Positions 51,715 to 60,672 of a DNA stretch of 64,000 bases are shown here, in pieces. Position 1 is the stretch's first letter. Every line of letters begins with the position of its first letter. Source of the stretch: 38-11 sp964539975 (GTDB lineage: Bacteria > Bacillota > Clostridia > Tissierellales > Dethiosulfatibacteraceae); assembly GCA_964539975.1 (NCBI GenBank), contig CAZIKK010000010.1, forward strand, positions 1 to 64,000, given 5' to 3'. A program made the translations under genes and the position numbers. The notes under the pieces are model-generated. The model had not been told where the DNA came from. It saw only the letters and a list, made by a program, of their open reading frames with translations, and ran no database searches.

Positions 51715-52218
51715 TCATTTTTTGTCAAGAGAAATCTGAAGATGCTCTCCAATAATCTCAGCCATTTGAACAATTCCCACCTTGTCCTCTTCGTCAAATC
51801 TGCTAAGGAACGGGCTGTCAATATCGATCACCCCAAGAAGCGTCTCTCCTTTCATAAAAGGAACCACCAATTCAGATCGCGAAGCAAGATCACAAGCAAT
51901 GTGACCAGGAAATCTATGAACATCCTCCACTAAGATAGGTTGCTTCTTTTTAGCTGCTGTCCCACACACCCCTTCTCCTAATACAATTCTTGTACATGCA
52001 GGCTTCCCTTGAAACGGTCCGAGTATAAGTTGATCTTCTCTAAAAAGATAAAATCCTACCCAATTAATATCTGACAGGACTTCATTTAAAAAAGCTGTAA
52101 CATTTGACAGATTTGCCAACCAGTCTGTTTCATCTTTCAATAATGCTTTGATCCCTCTGTTTATGAATTCATACTGCTGTTTTTTGTCATCAAACACTTT
52201 TTTTTCGATTGTAATCAT
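51715..52218 (-). CDS. Free methionine-(R)-sulfoxide reductase (GAF type)
   Basis: A 167-residue GAF-domain enzyme of the fRMsr (MsrC/YtsP) family that reduces free methionine-R-sulfoxide. The family Cys residues are present in KPACTRIVLGEG, GVCGTAAKKKQPI and HIACDLASRSELVVP. NWVGFYLF at the start and VIDIDSPFLSRFDEED near the end are typical. It is the last gene of an overlapping operon and shares four bases with the CYTH gene. Confidence 0.9.
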   Translation of the reverse strand: MITIEKKVFDDKKQQYEFINRGIKALLKDETDWLANLSNVTAFLNEVLSDINWVGFYLFREDQLILGPFQGKPACTRIVLGEGVCGTAAKKKQPILVEDVHRFPGHIACDLASRSELVVPFMKGETLLGVIDIDSPFLSRFDEEDKVGIVQMAEIIGEHLQISLDKK

Positions 52219-52760
52219 TCTCTTGCCTCCCGTTCGCTCTTAATCTCCTGTATCGACTTGGTGGTCACCTGATCTGGATTCAAACCTAATAGTTTTAGGG
52301 CACGATTCAAATCTTGTGACTGCGTTACTTCTATTTCCAAATAGGGCTCAGGGTAAGTGCCTTGATCCCAAGTATCTATTTCAAACAGCATCTCGTCAAT
52401 TTGGTAGGATAGACGATGTTTCTGCCCACTATGCTTTAACACATAACCCAAATCTTCTAGTATGAGCGCCATGGCTTGCTGATCTGGAATAGAAATCTGA
52501 TGTTCTATGTTTGTCCGAAGACCTTCTTTTGATTGGTTTTTCTTGACAGTAAGATAGGCTTGTGTCCGTTGATTAATAAGATCTTCTATTACACGTATTC
52601 GAGCGTATCCCTTTGACGATTTTTCTAAATACCCGTCTTCTGTGTCATATATTCTATTTAATTGGTTCTCTTCCTTCACCTTCTTTGCACCTAACTGTAT
52701 CAGTTTTTTTTCAATCGCTTGAGGGTCAATCTTGAGTACCTTGACTTCCATTTCTTTCAT
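52215..52760 (-). CDS. CYTH domain protein (class IV cyclase / triphosphatase fold)
   Basis: A 181-residue triphosphate-tunnel protein. The signature ExExK is at MKEMEVKVL (Glu3, Glu5, Lys7), followed by alternating charged strands: RNRIYDTE-like NRIYDTEDGYLEK, YARIRVIED, YLTVKKNQ, HRLSYQIDEMLFEIDTW and YLEIEVTQSQDL. Members hydrolyse inorganic or thiamine triphosphate or make cAMP; the exact substrate is uncertain. It overlaps both neighbours by four bases. Confidence 0.88.
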   Translation of the reverse strand: MKEMEVKVLKIDPQAIEKKLIQLGAKKVKEENQLNRIYDTEDGYLEKSSKGYARIRVIEDLINQRTQAYLTVKKNQSKEGLRTNIEHQISIPDQQAMALILEDLGYVLKHSGQKHRLSYQIDEMLFEIDTWDQGTYPEPYLEIEVTQSQDLNRALKLLGLNPDQVTTKSIQEIKSEREARE

Positions 52761-53461
52761 TTTGTAACCTCACCTATCTCTTTCAGTTCAAATGCTAAAT
52801 AATCTGCTGCCACACAAACAAATCTAGTTCCACCTATTGTTGTTTCCTTTATTCTTTTATGTGCCTCTAATCCATGCAAATGGCCGTAAACACAAATATC
52901 TGTAGCGTATTCCAGAATTTTTTCACCAAAATCATTCAATCCACCATTTCCATCAATAGGTGGATAATGTATCATTGCAATTTTTAAGCTATGTCTATGC
53001 AAAGGAGCTGATTTGATGGAATTTTCAAGTCTAATCAATTCTCTTCGATGAATCACTTCGTCTTCTTTTTTGAAGTCCTCACTATTTTGAGAGATCCATC
53101 CTCTTGTTCCATAAACCTCAATGTTTTCACAACTATAGCTATTATTGTGCATAAAAAATATACTCTGAAGTCCCAGTGCTCTTAGTTTTCTCATCGATGA
53201 CCACCAAAAATCATGATTTCCTTTCGTTATAACCTTTCGTCCCGGCATGCCATCAATTTTCTTTAAATCTTCTTCTGCATCTCTTAAAGCCAAAGCCCAA
53301 GAAATGTCTCCTGGCAATAAAACAAGATCTTCTTCTTTTACAACCTTTTGCCAATGGTCAAATATTTTTTTGTCATGATCCATCCAAATTTCTCCAAAAA
53401 CATCCATTGGCTTTTCATTTCTAGCGTCTAAATGCAAATCTGCAATACTATATATCTTCAT
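52757..53461 (-). CDS. Metallophosphoesterase (calcineurin-like)
   Basis: A 234-residue binuclear-metal phosphoesterase. The metal motifs are IADLHLD (Asp, His), LPGDISWAL (Asp), ITKGNHDFWW (Asn, His), IHYPP and CVYGHLHG. ATG at 53461 with an AAAGGT site is the likely start; an upstream in-frame region overlaps the ATPase gene and is not conserved in appearance. A DNA, nucleotide or cyclic-nucleotide substrate is possible, given the YhaO/YhaN-like and CYTH neighbours. Confidence 0.87.
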   Translation of the reverse strand: MKIYSIADLHLDARNEKPMDVFGEIWMDHDKKIFDHWQKVVKEEDLVLLPGDISWALALRDAEEDLKKIDGMPGRKVITKGNHDFWWSSMRKLRALGLQSIFFMHNNSYSCENIEVYGTRGWISQNSEDFKKEDEVIHRRELIRLENSIKSAPLHRHSLKIAMIHYPPIDGNGGLNDFGEKILEYATDICVYGHLHGLEAHKRIKETTIGGTRFVCVAADYLAFELKEIGEVTK

Positions 53462-53472
53462 TTTTATACCTT

Positions 53473-56151
53473 TTAAAGTTGGATAAACTGGAATTCTTTG
53501 TTCATTTCTTCCAACAGCTCTTTTTCGCGCTTGTGACACGTAAAAAGAAGGATTTGCCGGTTTTCTGAAATTTTGGACAGCAATGCCAACGCATTCTTAA
53601 GCCTTTCCTCATCGTATTGAGTAAAGCAATCATCTAGAATCATGGGAGCAGACTGGTCTTTTGACAACATCTCTATCAAAGCAACTCTCACTGAGAAGTA
53701 CAACTGATCTATGGTACCTGCACTGAGACTCTCCACATCGACTGTTTTATCTGAATCCGCATTACATAAGCTGATTTGGTAGTTTGAGTCTATCATGATT
53801 TGTTGGTATCTTCTGTCTGTCAACTTTTCCAAATACACACTAATCTTTCGTATCAGCTTGGGCTCGAAATCTTCTTGTACCATCTTGGCACTAGCCATCA
53901 GTTGATTTTTGGTTTCTTGAACCATGCTGAATTGATTTTGAAGCCTCTTTTTGTGATACTCCCCATATTCAATTGCTTCTTCAATTTCAGCAGAAGTAGG
54001 CAAAGACTCCTCATGATGCCTTAAAGCATTTTTAAGTTGTTGAATCTGTTGAGCGAAAACATCTTTTTCATCCATAACAACAGCTCTTAATTGGAACACT
54101 TCTTCCTTACTATTGAAAGGCATCTGCTCCAAAGATTTTTTTGATTTTTCAATCTTTGATTTCATCTCAACGACACTTTTCCCATCCAATAACGCTTCTT
54201 TTTTTTCTACCTTCTCTTTTCTCAAAGCAACTTTATCTTGCAAATCTTTCTGCTCTCTGATCCGACGCTTCAACTCTGAAATTGAATCCACTTCATTTTT
54301 GGTTAATAAATCTTCCACCATTTTAAGATGCTCATTTTTTTCTCTATCCATTTTTTTCAATTCAAACTGAAGCTCTGACACATTTGCTTCAAAGTTTTCC
54401 AGCTTTTCAAACTTTTTCTGAGCTTCTTGGATTCGAATGGTCACATCTTCAATGACTTCATCATTCAAAGCGTTGTATCCAAACGGCCTTACCTGTTTCA
54501 TCAGGTATTCAGCTGTCTCATCTCTTTTTCTTCTTATGAAATCATATTCTTCTTCTATCGTTTCGAGGTTCTTTTTTTTCTCTTCAACTTGGTTCAACTC
54601 GCTCAAGGCTGTGGCATATTTCGACTTGAGCTCATTGAAGTTGCTGCAATCTGAATCAATAATTAACTGATTGTTTTCTTCTACCAAATATGCCAAATGA
54701 TTTTTACTGCTTGTTTTTTCCTCATTGACAATATGTTTCTCAAATTTTAAAGACCTAATGAGTCGCGTACTTCTTGTTGTGCTTTTGATGATAGCTACAG
54801 GCAAGATTAATGCCAGCAGACCTAAATAATAACGAGGATCCTGAAAGAATTGTGTCGCCCAATAAGCGCCATAACCCACACCACCTGCCAATATGACGGC
54901 TAAGATACTTATTAGACACCTTTTCCTTTTCTCCACCTTCATCTTTTGTGACATGACATTCAATATGTCGCTACTCAACAAGCCTTTTAAATAACGGATC
55001 TCTCCTAAGTTCTCATTGAATTTCTCAAACGCCTCTACGATATTAGAATGGTTTTTTGATTGGAAAACGCTTATTTCTTCTTTGATTGCGTCAATTCTTG
55101 ACGATAACCTGTCCAACATACCTGTTTGTTCAAGATACAATTGATAATCTGTTGGGATGCTTTTCAATGACTCTTCCCCATTGTTGATCTGATAATTATT
55201 CCGAATGTCTGATACTTCCTGTTCTATTGCTATTTTCTTCACTTGCAATTCGTTTTCGGCTTCTTCTAATTGCTCAATTTTGGTAATGCTACGTATTAGC
55301 TTTTCATATTCATCCATGTTAATGTCTAAAACCGATTCTGAAGTGCCTATGGCCTCATTTAAGTCTTGAATTTCATCTTCCAGCTTCAAAACGGATTCAT
55401 AAGTTTCGATCAAACTTTCATTATCAATTTCTTCAAGAATTTCATTTATTTCTGATAGTTTTTGCTTTCCGTCTTTCACCTGTTTTTGAAGAATCTCAAT
55501 TTTCACCAGCTTTCGGTACAGCTTCAGATTGTGCTGTTCTCTTATTTTCTTTTTATTTTGAAGTTCTTCCAATTCATTTTCATTCTTTTCAAGCTGTGTC
55601 TGAATCGATTCTTCATCATTTAGACCACTTCCTACCTTATCCAGTGCATCTAAAATCCTGGACATATTTATGCTGTCATCCTTGGTTTTTGTTATATTTT
55701 CAATTTTTTTCTTGATTTCGACTAATAACTCTTCTTCTGTTCTGCTTCCTAATTGGTTAATGCTGAAAGTATTTCTAAAAAACCTTCTTCCTACACCAAA
55801 TAACTTTTTGCCTGGTTCTATTCTATCTGTATCATCTGATACATACGATTGATTCAAATCTTCTCCTGTTATAGAATCTTTCATTGAAATTGTCTGTTGA
55901 TTATAATCTCTTTCAATTGTTACATTTTGATTGTTTTGCAGAAATGACAATTCTCCATGAAACTCTGTCCCATCCCATGGCTTATATTTATCAAAAGGGT
56001 CTAATCCAAAAAACTGACCTTCTATAAAACGGTGAAGCGTGCTTTTCCCTGCTTCATTATTGCCATAGATCAAATTGATCCCTTCTTTCAATTCGATCTG
56101 TTTATTACAGAACTTTCCAAACCCTGACAAATTCAATTTTTTAATGATCAT
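53473..56151 (-). CDS. YhaN/SbcC-like ATPase with a membrane hairpin
   Basis: An 892-residue ABC-type ATPase of the Rad50/SbcC group. Walker A is GNNEAGKST (30-38), the C-terminal half carries the signature VESLSAGTIDQLYF and Walker B MILDDCF. Between them lie two coiled-coil arms (about 185-400 and 460-760). Where Rad50 has a Cys-x-x-Cys zinc hook, this protein has two hydrophobic segments (about 411-432 and 441-456, separated by a Tyr/Trp-rich turn), so its coiled coil seems tethered to the membrane. It overlaps the SbcD-like gene by 11 bases. This matches Bacillus subtilis YhaN paired with YhaO. Confidence 0.88.
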   Translation of the reverse strand: MIIKKLNLSGFGKFCNKQIELKEGINLIYGNNEAGKSTLHRFIEGQFFGLDPFDKYKPWDGTEFHGELSFLQNNQNVTIERDYNQQTISMKDSITGEDLNQSYVSDDTDRIEPGKKLFGVGRRFFRNTFSINQLGSRTEEELLVEIKKKIENITKTKDDSINMSRILDALDKVGSGLNDEESIQTQLEKNENELEELQNKKKIREQHNLKLYRKLVKIEILQKQVKDGKQKLSEINEILEEIDNESLIETYESVLKLEDEIQDLNEAIGTSESVLDINMDEYEKLIRSITKIEQLEEAENELQVKKIAIEQEVSDIRNNYQINNGEESLKSIPTDYQLYLEQTGMLDRLSSRIDAIKEEISVFQSKNHSNIVEAFEKFNENLGEIRYLKGLLSSDILNVMSQKMKVEKRKRCLISILAVILAGGVGYGAYWATQFFQDPRYYLGLLALILPVAIIKSTTRSTRLIRSLKFEKHIVNEEKTSSKNHLAYLVEENNQLIIDSDCSNFNELKSKYATALSELNQVEEKKKNLETIEEEYDFIRRKRDETAEYLMKQVRPFGYNALNDEVIEDVTIRIQEAQKKFEKLENFEANVSELQFELKKMDREKNEHLKMVEDLLTKNEVDSISELKRRIREQKDLQDKVALRKEKVEKKEALLDGKSVVEMKSKIEKSKKSLEQMPFNSKEEVFQLRAVVMDEKDVFAQQIQQLKNALRHHEESLPTSAEIEEAIEYGEYHKKRLQNQFSMVQETKNQLMASAKMVQEDFEPKLIRKISVYLEKLTDRRYQQIMIDSNYQISLCNADSDKTVDVESLSAGTIDQLYFSVRVALIEMLSKDQSAPMILDDCFTQYDEERLKNALALLSKISENRQILLFTCHKREKELLEEMNKEFQFIQL

Positions 56152-57247
56152 CTGACCTCTCCTTACTTTCCATCAGAAGGTTCAACCCTAACAAAAAGGA
56201 TTTTTGCATTTCCAAGGTTTTTAATCCTTTCTCTTGGTACTGTTTAATGTATTGGCCTATCAGTGAGTCTTCCTGTCTTTCGGGCAATTGGTCTGAATGA
56301 ATATCATATAAATAGTTCTCTTCAAATCCAATATGCTGAAAGTAGTTGGATGCCTCGTTTAACAACCTATCCATATCAATCCCACTATTTACGCTTCCTG
56401 TCAAAATAATTTTGAAATAATCTTTTGAAGCTGAAATGTAATCTCCCGAATACTTTATAATGTCCAGAATTTTTTCTGAACTAAACTCTGGTTGCAAAAA
56501 TATCTCTTTGGTAATGAATCTGCTTTTTGCAACGGGTACAAACATTTTCTCAAAATTATCTTTTCCTAATCTCCCGTACACGACACCATGCTGTCCTTTT
56601 TCTGTAAAATCAAGAGGTTCTGGTGTTCCTGGATAAATGATTCTATCTCTTATCTCCGCGTACTGATGAACATGCCCTAAGGCTACATAATCAAACTTGC
56701 CACTGATTCTGTTGAGATCTACTCTAAGTGCTCCTGAGTCTTTTTCTAGCACATCTGCATGGATCAGCAGAACGTTAATTCTATTCACATCCACATCCAC
56801 ATCGTATAGGCAATCTCTTTTGTTTGGCTGTTCCATTGAACTAATGCCAATTGAATAGACACACAAGTTTTTATCTTCAAAATGCAGTTCTTTTACCTGG
56901 TTTGTTTCATCAATCCAATGAACATTAGGAGGCCAGCTCATGTATTTGTATAAGTTGTGAGTTGTCCACGGATCTTTATTGCCCGGAACAATGACCACTT
57001 GGGTTTCCTTGGCTTCTTCAAACTTGGCCACCAATCTCACGATGTCTTCTACCTTGCAATACTGGGCTTCCGTCATGTCACCTGCAATAAATAAAAACTC
57101 CACTCGGTTTCGGATGCATAATTCAATTATCTTATCAAAAGTCTCCCACAACTCACGCCTTCGTACCTTGCTTTCCTGTGGTGTTAAATCCGTGTCGAAT
57201 TTTTTGCCGATATGTATATCGGCTGTGTGAATAAAAGATATACTCAT
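56141..57247 (-). CDS. SbcD/YhaO-like DNA nuclease (metallophosphoesterase)
   Basis: A 368-residue Mre11/SbcD-type phosphoesterase. The metal ligands are in HTADIHIGKKFD (Asp10, His12), FIAGDMTEA (Asp), VPGNKDPW (Asn, Asp), LIHADV (His) and LGHVHQYAEI (His, His). It is expected to act with the ATPase encoded downstream in DNA end or lesion processing. AGGAGG lies eight bases before the ATG. The middle residue in GNKD, where SbcD has GNHD, is Lys, a change also seen in YhaO-type proteins. Confidence 0.88.
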   Translation of the reverse strand: MSISFIHTADIHIGKKFDTDLTPQESKVRRRELWETFDKIIELCIRNRVEFLFIAGDMTEAQYCKVEDIVRLVAKFEEAKETQVVIVPGNKDPWTTHNLYKYMSWPPNVHWIDETNQVKELHFEDKNLCVYSIGISSMEQPNKRDCLYDVDVDVNRINVLLIHADVLEKDSGALRVDLNRISGKFDYVALGHVHQYAEIRDRIIYPGTPEPLDFTEKGQHGVVYGRLGKDNFEKMFVPVAKSRFITKEIFLQPEFSSEKILDIIKYSGDYISASKDYFKIILTGSVNSGIDMDRLLNEASNYFQHIGFEENYLYDIHSDQLPERQEDSLIGQYIKQYQEKGLKTLEMQKSFLLGLNLLMESKERSDDH

Positions 57248-57293
57248 CCATTCCTCCTGGCGACAATTTTATAGTTAATGGCCTCTTCTACCG

Positions 57294-58046
57294 TTACAAC
57301 CATAATCCCCAAAGCTTTCCAGTCATCACAATCACCGTTATGGCCAGTATGATGCGTATGGGTTTCTCACCTTTGCTGACCGCAAAATGGCTCCCAAGAA
57401 ATGCTCCTGTTCCATTTCCCAAAGCCAGCACCAGACCAATCCCCCAATCGATTCGGCTATTGGTCATAAACACTAATAAAGCAGCCAAAGTGTAAACAGC
57501 AACAATCAATGTCTTTAGTGCATTGATTTTAATCAAGTCCATCCCTGTCAGAAGTGCCAATGCAACAATCATCAAAAACCCAACTCCAATTTGAATAAAT
57601 CCACCGTATAACCCTACGAAGAAAAAGGCTATCATTGCAATGATTTTTCTTTTGCCCATAAACTCCATGATTTCAATGCCTGAAAGAAACTTTTTCTCAG
57701 GTCTTACTAAAATCAGTCCCAAGACAACCAACATGATGATTCCTAAGACCTTATTGAATGCATCATCAGAAATACCAACGGCAATGAATGTCCCAATAAT
57801 TGATCCTATAACTGCTGGAATTGATAGCATTAGCCCCATTTTAGGATAAAAATAACCCTTGCTCTTGTATGTCAATGTTCCGGATATGGCTTCAGCCATT
57901 ATGGCTACACGATTTGTTCCATTAGCGACCACCGGTGGCAAACCCAGGAAAATCAGTATGGGTACTGTGATCATCGACCCTCCACCACCTATCACATTTA
58001 AAAAACCCGACATCACACCAGAGATGTAAACCAATAAATAAGTCAT
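57294..58046 (-). CDS. TauE/SafE family sulfite exporter-type permease
   Basis: A 250-residue membrane protein with about 8 helices in two similar halves. The motif SGFLNVIGGGGSMITVPILIFLGLPPVVANGTNRVAI is at the N-terminus, and GTGAFLGSHFAVSKGEKPIRIILAI near the end. The family moves sulfite, sulfonates or other small organic anions. It precedes the SbcD-like gene by 46 bases but its link to it is probably only positional. Confidence 0.85.
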   Translation of the reverse strand: MTYLLVYISGVMSGFLNVIGGGGSMITVPILIFLGLPPVVANGTNRVAIMAEAISGTLTYKSKGYFYPKMGLMLSIPAVIGSIIGTFIAVGISDDAFNKVLGIIMLVVLGLILVRPEKKFLSGIEIMEFMGKRKIIAMIAFFFVGLYGGFIQIGVGFLMIVALALLTGMDLIKINALKTLIVAVYTLAALLVFMTNSRIDWGIGLVLALGNGTGAFLGSHFAVSKGEKPIRIILAITVIVMTGKLWGLWL

Positions 58047-58134
58047 TCTGCCACTCCTTGATTTATTTTGCTTTTTATCTTATCATATCACCAACCCTAA
58101 GTCAGTTCAATTTCTTTATAAATTCACTTAATAA

Positions 58135-58161
58135 AACGCCCGACTCTTTCAATCGGGCGTT
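58135..58161 (-). terminator. Terminator of the aminotransferase operon
   Basis: AACGCCCGA and TCGGGCGTT form a 9-bp stem with a 9-base loop just after the aminotransferase stop, followed by TTTTATT on the minus strand. Confidence 0.8.
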
Positions 58162-58173
58162 AGATTCTGCAAA

Positions 58174-59364
58174 CTATCTTTTCGAATATGCTAATAATCC
58201 TTCCTTAATAACCCTCATGGCTTTCACCAGGTCTTCTTCTTTCAATACATAAGAAATACGCACTTCGTCTCTACCCATTCCTTTAGTGGCATAAAAACCT
58301 TCTGCAGGTGCGATCATTACCGTTTCATTGTCGATGTGGAAATCAGTCAGTAACCATCGGGCAAAATCTTCCGCATCTTCTACCGGCAATTTTGCCGTTA
58401 CATAAAAAGCACCTTTGGGTAATTTGCATAATACGCCTTCCATATCATTAAGTGCATTATAGACCACCATTCTTCTTTTGTTGTACTCTTGAAAAGCCTC
58501 TTGCATATATTCTTTCGAAACGTCTACCAGTTTGGCGGCTCCCACCTGCTCCAAGGTTGCAACACAAAGACGACTTTGGCATAATTTTAAAATTTCTTTT
58601 GTGATGCGTTTGTTCTTCGTTGCCACACACCCTATCCTAGCACCACAGGCACTGTATCTTTTTGATATGCTGTCTGTCAAAATGACTCTATCTTCTATCT
58701 CTTTCAATTGTCCGAAGCTGACAAATTCCATCCCATCATAGACAAACTCTCTGTACACTTCATCTGCCAAAATATACAAGTCATGCTTCATTGCTAAATC
58801 TCTAATTCGGTAGACTTCTTCCTTCGTAAAAACTTTCCCGGTCGGATTTCCTGGATTTGCCACAAGGATTCCTTTTGTTCGGTCTGTTATTAACTTTTCT
58901 ATGGCTGTCGCATCTGGCAAATCAAAGCCATTCTCCGCCACCGTAGGTATAGGAACAATTTTAACCCCTACCGCCTCACAAAACCCATTGTAGTTTGTAT
59001 AGAATGGTTCTGGTATCAACACTTCATCTCCAAAATCACAAATTGCAATCAAGGAGAATAGAATGGCTTCACTGCCACCGTTTGTTATTAGAATGTCGTC
59101 CTTATCGTAATCTATGCCATAATTTCTGTAGTATTGTCTGAAACTGTCAATCAACTCAGGTAATCCTTGAGAATACACATAGGACAAAACTTCTTCATCA
59201 AATGCCTTCACCGCTTTGAAAAACTCATCAGGTGTTTTAATATCTGGTTGGCCAATGTTTAATTGATATATTTTCTTGCCCGCTTCCTTTGCTGTAATAG
59301 ACAGAGGTACCAATTTTCTTATCGGTGACTCCTGCATGGCTTGAATTCGATCGGATACAAACAT
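58174..59364 (-). CDS. PLP-dependent aminotransferase (class I/II)
   Basis: A 396-residue fold-type I aminotransferase. Conserved parts are LNIGQPDIKTPDEF near residue 36, ITNGGSEAILFSL (cofactor phosphate), NPGNPTGKVFTKEE, ILADEVYREFVYDG (pyridine Asp/Tyr) and the PLP Lys in LTDSISKRYSACGARIG, followed by the C-terminal Arg in DEVRISYVLKEED. It is of the aspartate/alanine aminotransferase type. It follows ilvE by 12 bases, so the two are transcribed together. Confidence 0.9.
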   Translation of the reverse strand: MFVSDRIQAMQESPIRKLVPLSITAKEAGKKIYQLNIGQPDIKTPDEFFKAVKAFDEEVLSYVYSQGLPELIDSFRQYYRNYGIDYDKDDILITNGGSEAILFSLIAICDFGDEVLIPEPFYTNYNGFCEAVGVKIVPIPTVAENGFDLPDATAIEKLITDRTKGILVANPGNPTGKVFTKEEVYRIRDLAMKHDLYILADEVYREFVYDGMEFVSFGQLKEIEDRVILTDSISKRYSACGARIGCVATKNKRITKEILKLCQSRLCVATLEQVGAAKLVDVSKEYMQEAFQEYNKRRMVVYNALNDMEGVLCKLPKGAFYVTAKLPVEDAEDFARWLLTDFHIDNETVMIAPAEGFYATKGMGRDEVRISYVLKEEDLVKAMRVIKEGLLAYSKR

Positions 59365-59376
59365 CTTATACCTCCC

Positions 59377-60396
59377 TTAAGTTACTAAGTGTGTCCATCC
59401 CTCTGGTCCTTCCAAATCCCCAAATTGTATGCCCACTAACGTATGATAAAGCTTTTGGGTAATAGGTCCAACTTCGGTTTCTGAATGAAATACGGTTTTT
59501 TTGCCTTTATGCATAATTGCGCCTATAGGTGTGATGACAGCTGCCGTTCCACAGGCTCCTGCTTCTTTGAACTCTTCAAGTTGATCTACCAAAACGTCCC
59601 TTTCTTCAGTTTTGAGCCCAACATAGTTTGCCGCTAAGTGAAGCAAAGAGAGCTTGGTGATACTTGCTAATATGGAGGGGGATGTCGGCGTCACAAATAC
59701 ATCATCATGAGTGATGCCATAAAAATTCGCTGCTCCTACTTCTTCAATTTTCGTATGCGTGGCTGCATCCAAATAAATACAATCTGCGTAGCCTTCGTCC
59801 GCTGCCAATTTATGGGGATACATACTCGAAGCATAATTGCCGCCAACTTTCACCGCTCCTGTTCCCATCGGTGCGGCTCGATCATAATCTGTGGTAATAA
59901 AGTTCACAGGACTCATCCCACCTTTAAAATAAGCTCCCACTGGCAAGCAAAAAACGCCAAATATATATTCCTGAGCTGGTTTGACACCAACCGTATGTCC
60001 TGTTCCAAAAACGAAAGGTCGAATGTATAGTGTTGCGCCTGTTCCATAGGGTGGTACATATGCTTCATTTGCCTTGATCACCTGCTCGCAAGCATCAATG
60101 AATTTTTCCACTGGCACTTCAGGCATGAGGACCCTTTGACAACTCCTCTGCATCCTCTTGGCGTTTTCTTCTGGCCTAAACATTTGGATCTTACCATCTT
60201 GTCTCCGATAAGCTTTCAGTCCTTCAAAACACTGTTGCCCATAATGAAGGCCTGTGGAGGCTTCGCTGATGGTTAAATAATTGTCCTCAGTCAGTATCCC
60301 TTCGTCCCATTGACCATCCCGCCATTTCGAAATATAGCGCTTATCCGTTTTTATATAACCAAATCCAAGTGTTTCCCAATTGATATCTTTTTTCAT
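59377..60396 (-). CDS. ilvE: Branched-chain amino acid aminotransferase
   Basis: A 339-residue fold-type IV aminotransferase of the longer bacterial BCAT form. Typical elements are LHYGQQCFEGLKAYRR, RPEENAKRMQRSCQRV, the PLP Lys in GTGAVKVGGNYASSMYPHKLA, VEEVGAANF-like KIEEVGAANFYGI and GTAAVITPIGAI. It uses 2-oxoglutarate to transaminate Leu, Ile and Val. A promoter TTGAAA-17-TATAAT lies just upstream. Confidence 0.95.
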   Translation of the reverse strand: MKKDINWETLGFGYIKTDKRYISKWRDGQWDEGILTEDNYLTISEASTGLHYGQQCFEGLKAYRRQDGKIQMFRPEENAKRMQRSCQRVLMPEVPVEKFIDACEQVIKANEAYVPPYGTGATLYIRPFVFGTGHTVGVKPAQEYIFGVFCLPVGAYFKGGMSPVNFITTDYDRAAPMGTGAVKVGGNYASSMYPHKLAADEGYADCIYLDAATHTKIEEVGAANFYGITHDDVFVTPTSPSILASITKLSLLHLAANYVGLKTEERDVLVDQLEEFKEAGACGTAAVITPIGAIMHKGKKTVFHSETEVGPITQKLYHTLVGIQFGDLEGPEGWTHLVT

Positions 60397-60426
60397 ATCA
60401 GTTTGCCTCCTACTTTATTCTTGTAA

Positions 60427-60455
60427 ATTATATAATAATTCCTGCATGATTTCAA
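60427..60455 (-). promoter_or_regulatory. Promoter of ilvE
   Basis: On the minus strand TTGAAA (60455-60450), a 17-base spacer and TATAAT (60432-60427), about 30 bases before the start codon. It is divergent from the folT promoter. Confidence 0.75.
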
Positions 60456-60488
60456 TCTTACCTAGTTGTCATAAACCGTTAGTTTTTG

Positions 60489-60517
60489 TCGACAACTCTC
60501 TAGATTTGTAATATGAT
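60489..60517 (+). promoter_or_regulatory. Promoter of folT
   Basis: TCGACA (60489-60494), a 17-base spacer and TATGAT (60512-60517). Transcription would begin just before the THF riboswitch at 60525. Confidence 0.65.
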
Positions 60518-60524
60518 GTATAAA

Positions 60525-60614
60525 ACAGAGTAGAGAAGATGCGTTAAGTGTTAAGGGATGGGATGTTGCCCTTAAACGAAAGGATTTCCTGCGGTGTCTT
60601 CTCGCTTCCGCTGT
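60525..60614 (+). promoter_or_regulatory. THF (tetrahydrofolate) riboswitch
   Basis: The 90-base element matches the class I THF aptamer: outer ACAG/CTGT closing stem, GAGTAG after it, the GCGTTAAGTG core, GGATGGGATGTTGCCC and CGGTGTCTTCTCGCTTCCGCTGT-type 3' part in short runs. It lies in the leader of a folate-transporter gene, exactly where this riboswitch is known. High reduced folate would be expected to lower expression. Confidence 0.93.
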
Positions 60615-60672
60615 CAAAGTAGATCAGCTATTTTATTGCGGGAGTATTGCTCATTTAGGAGGTTTATGAATT

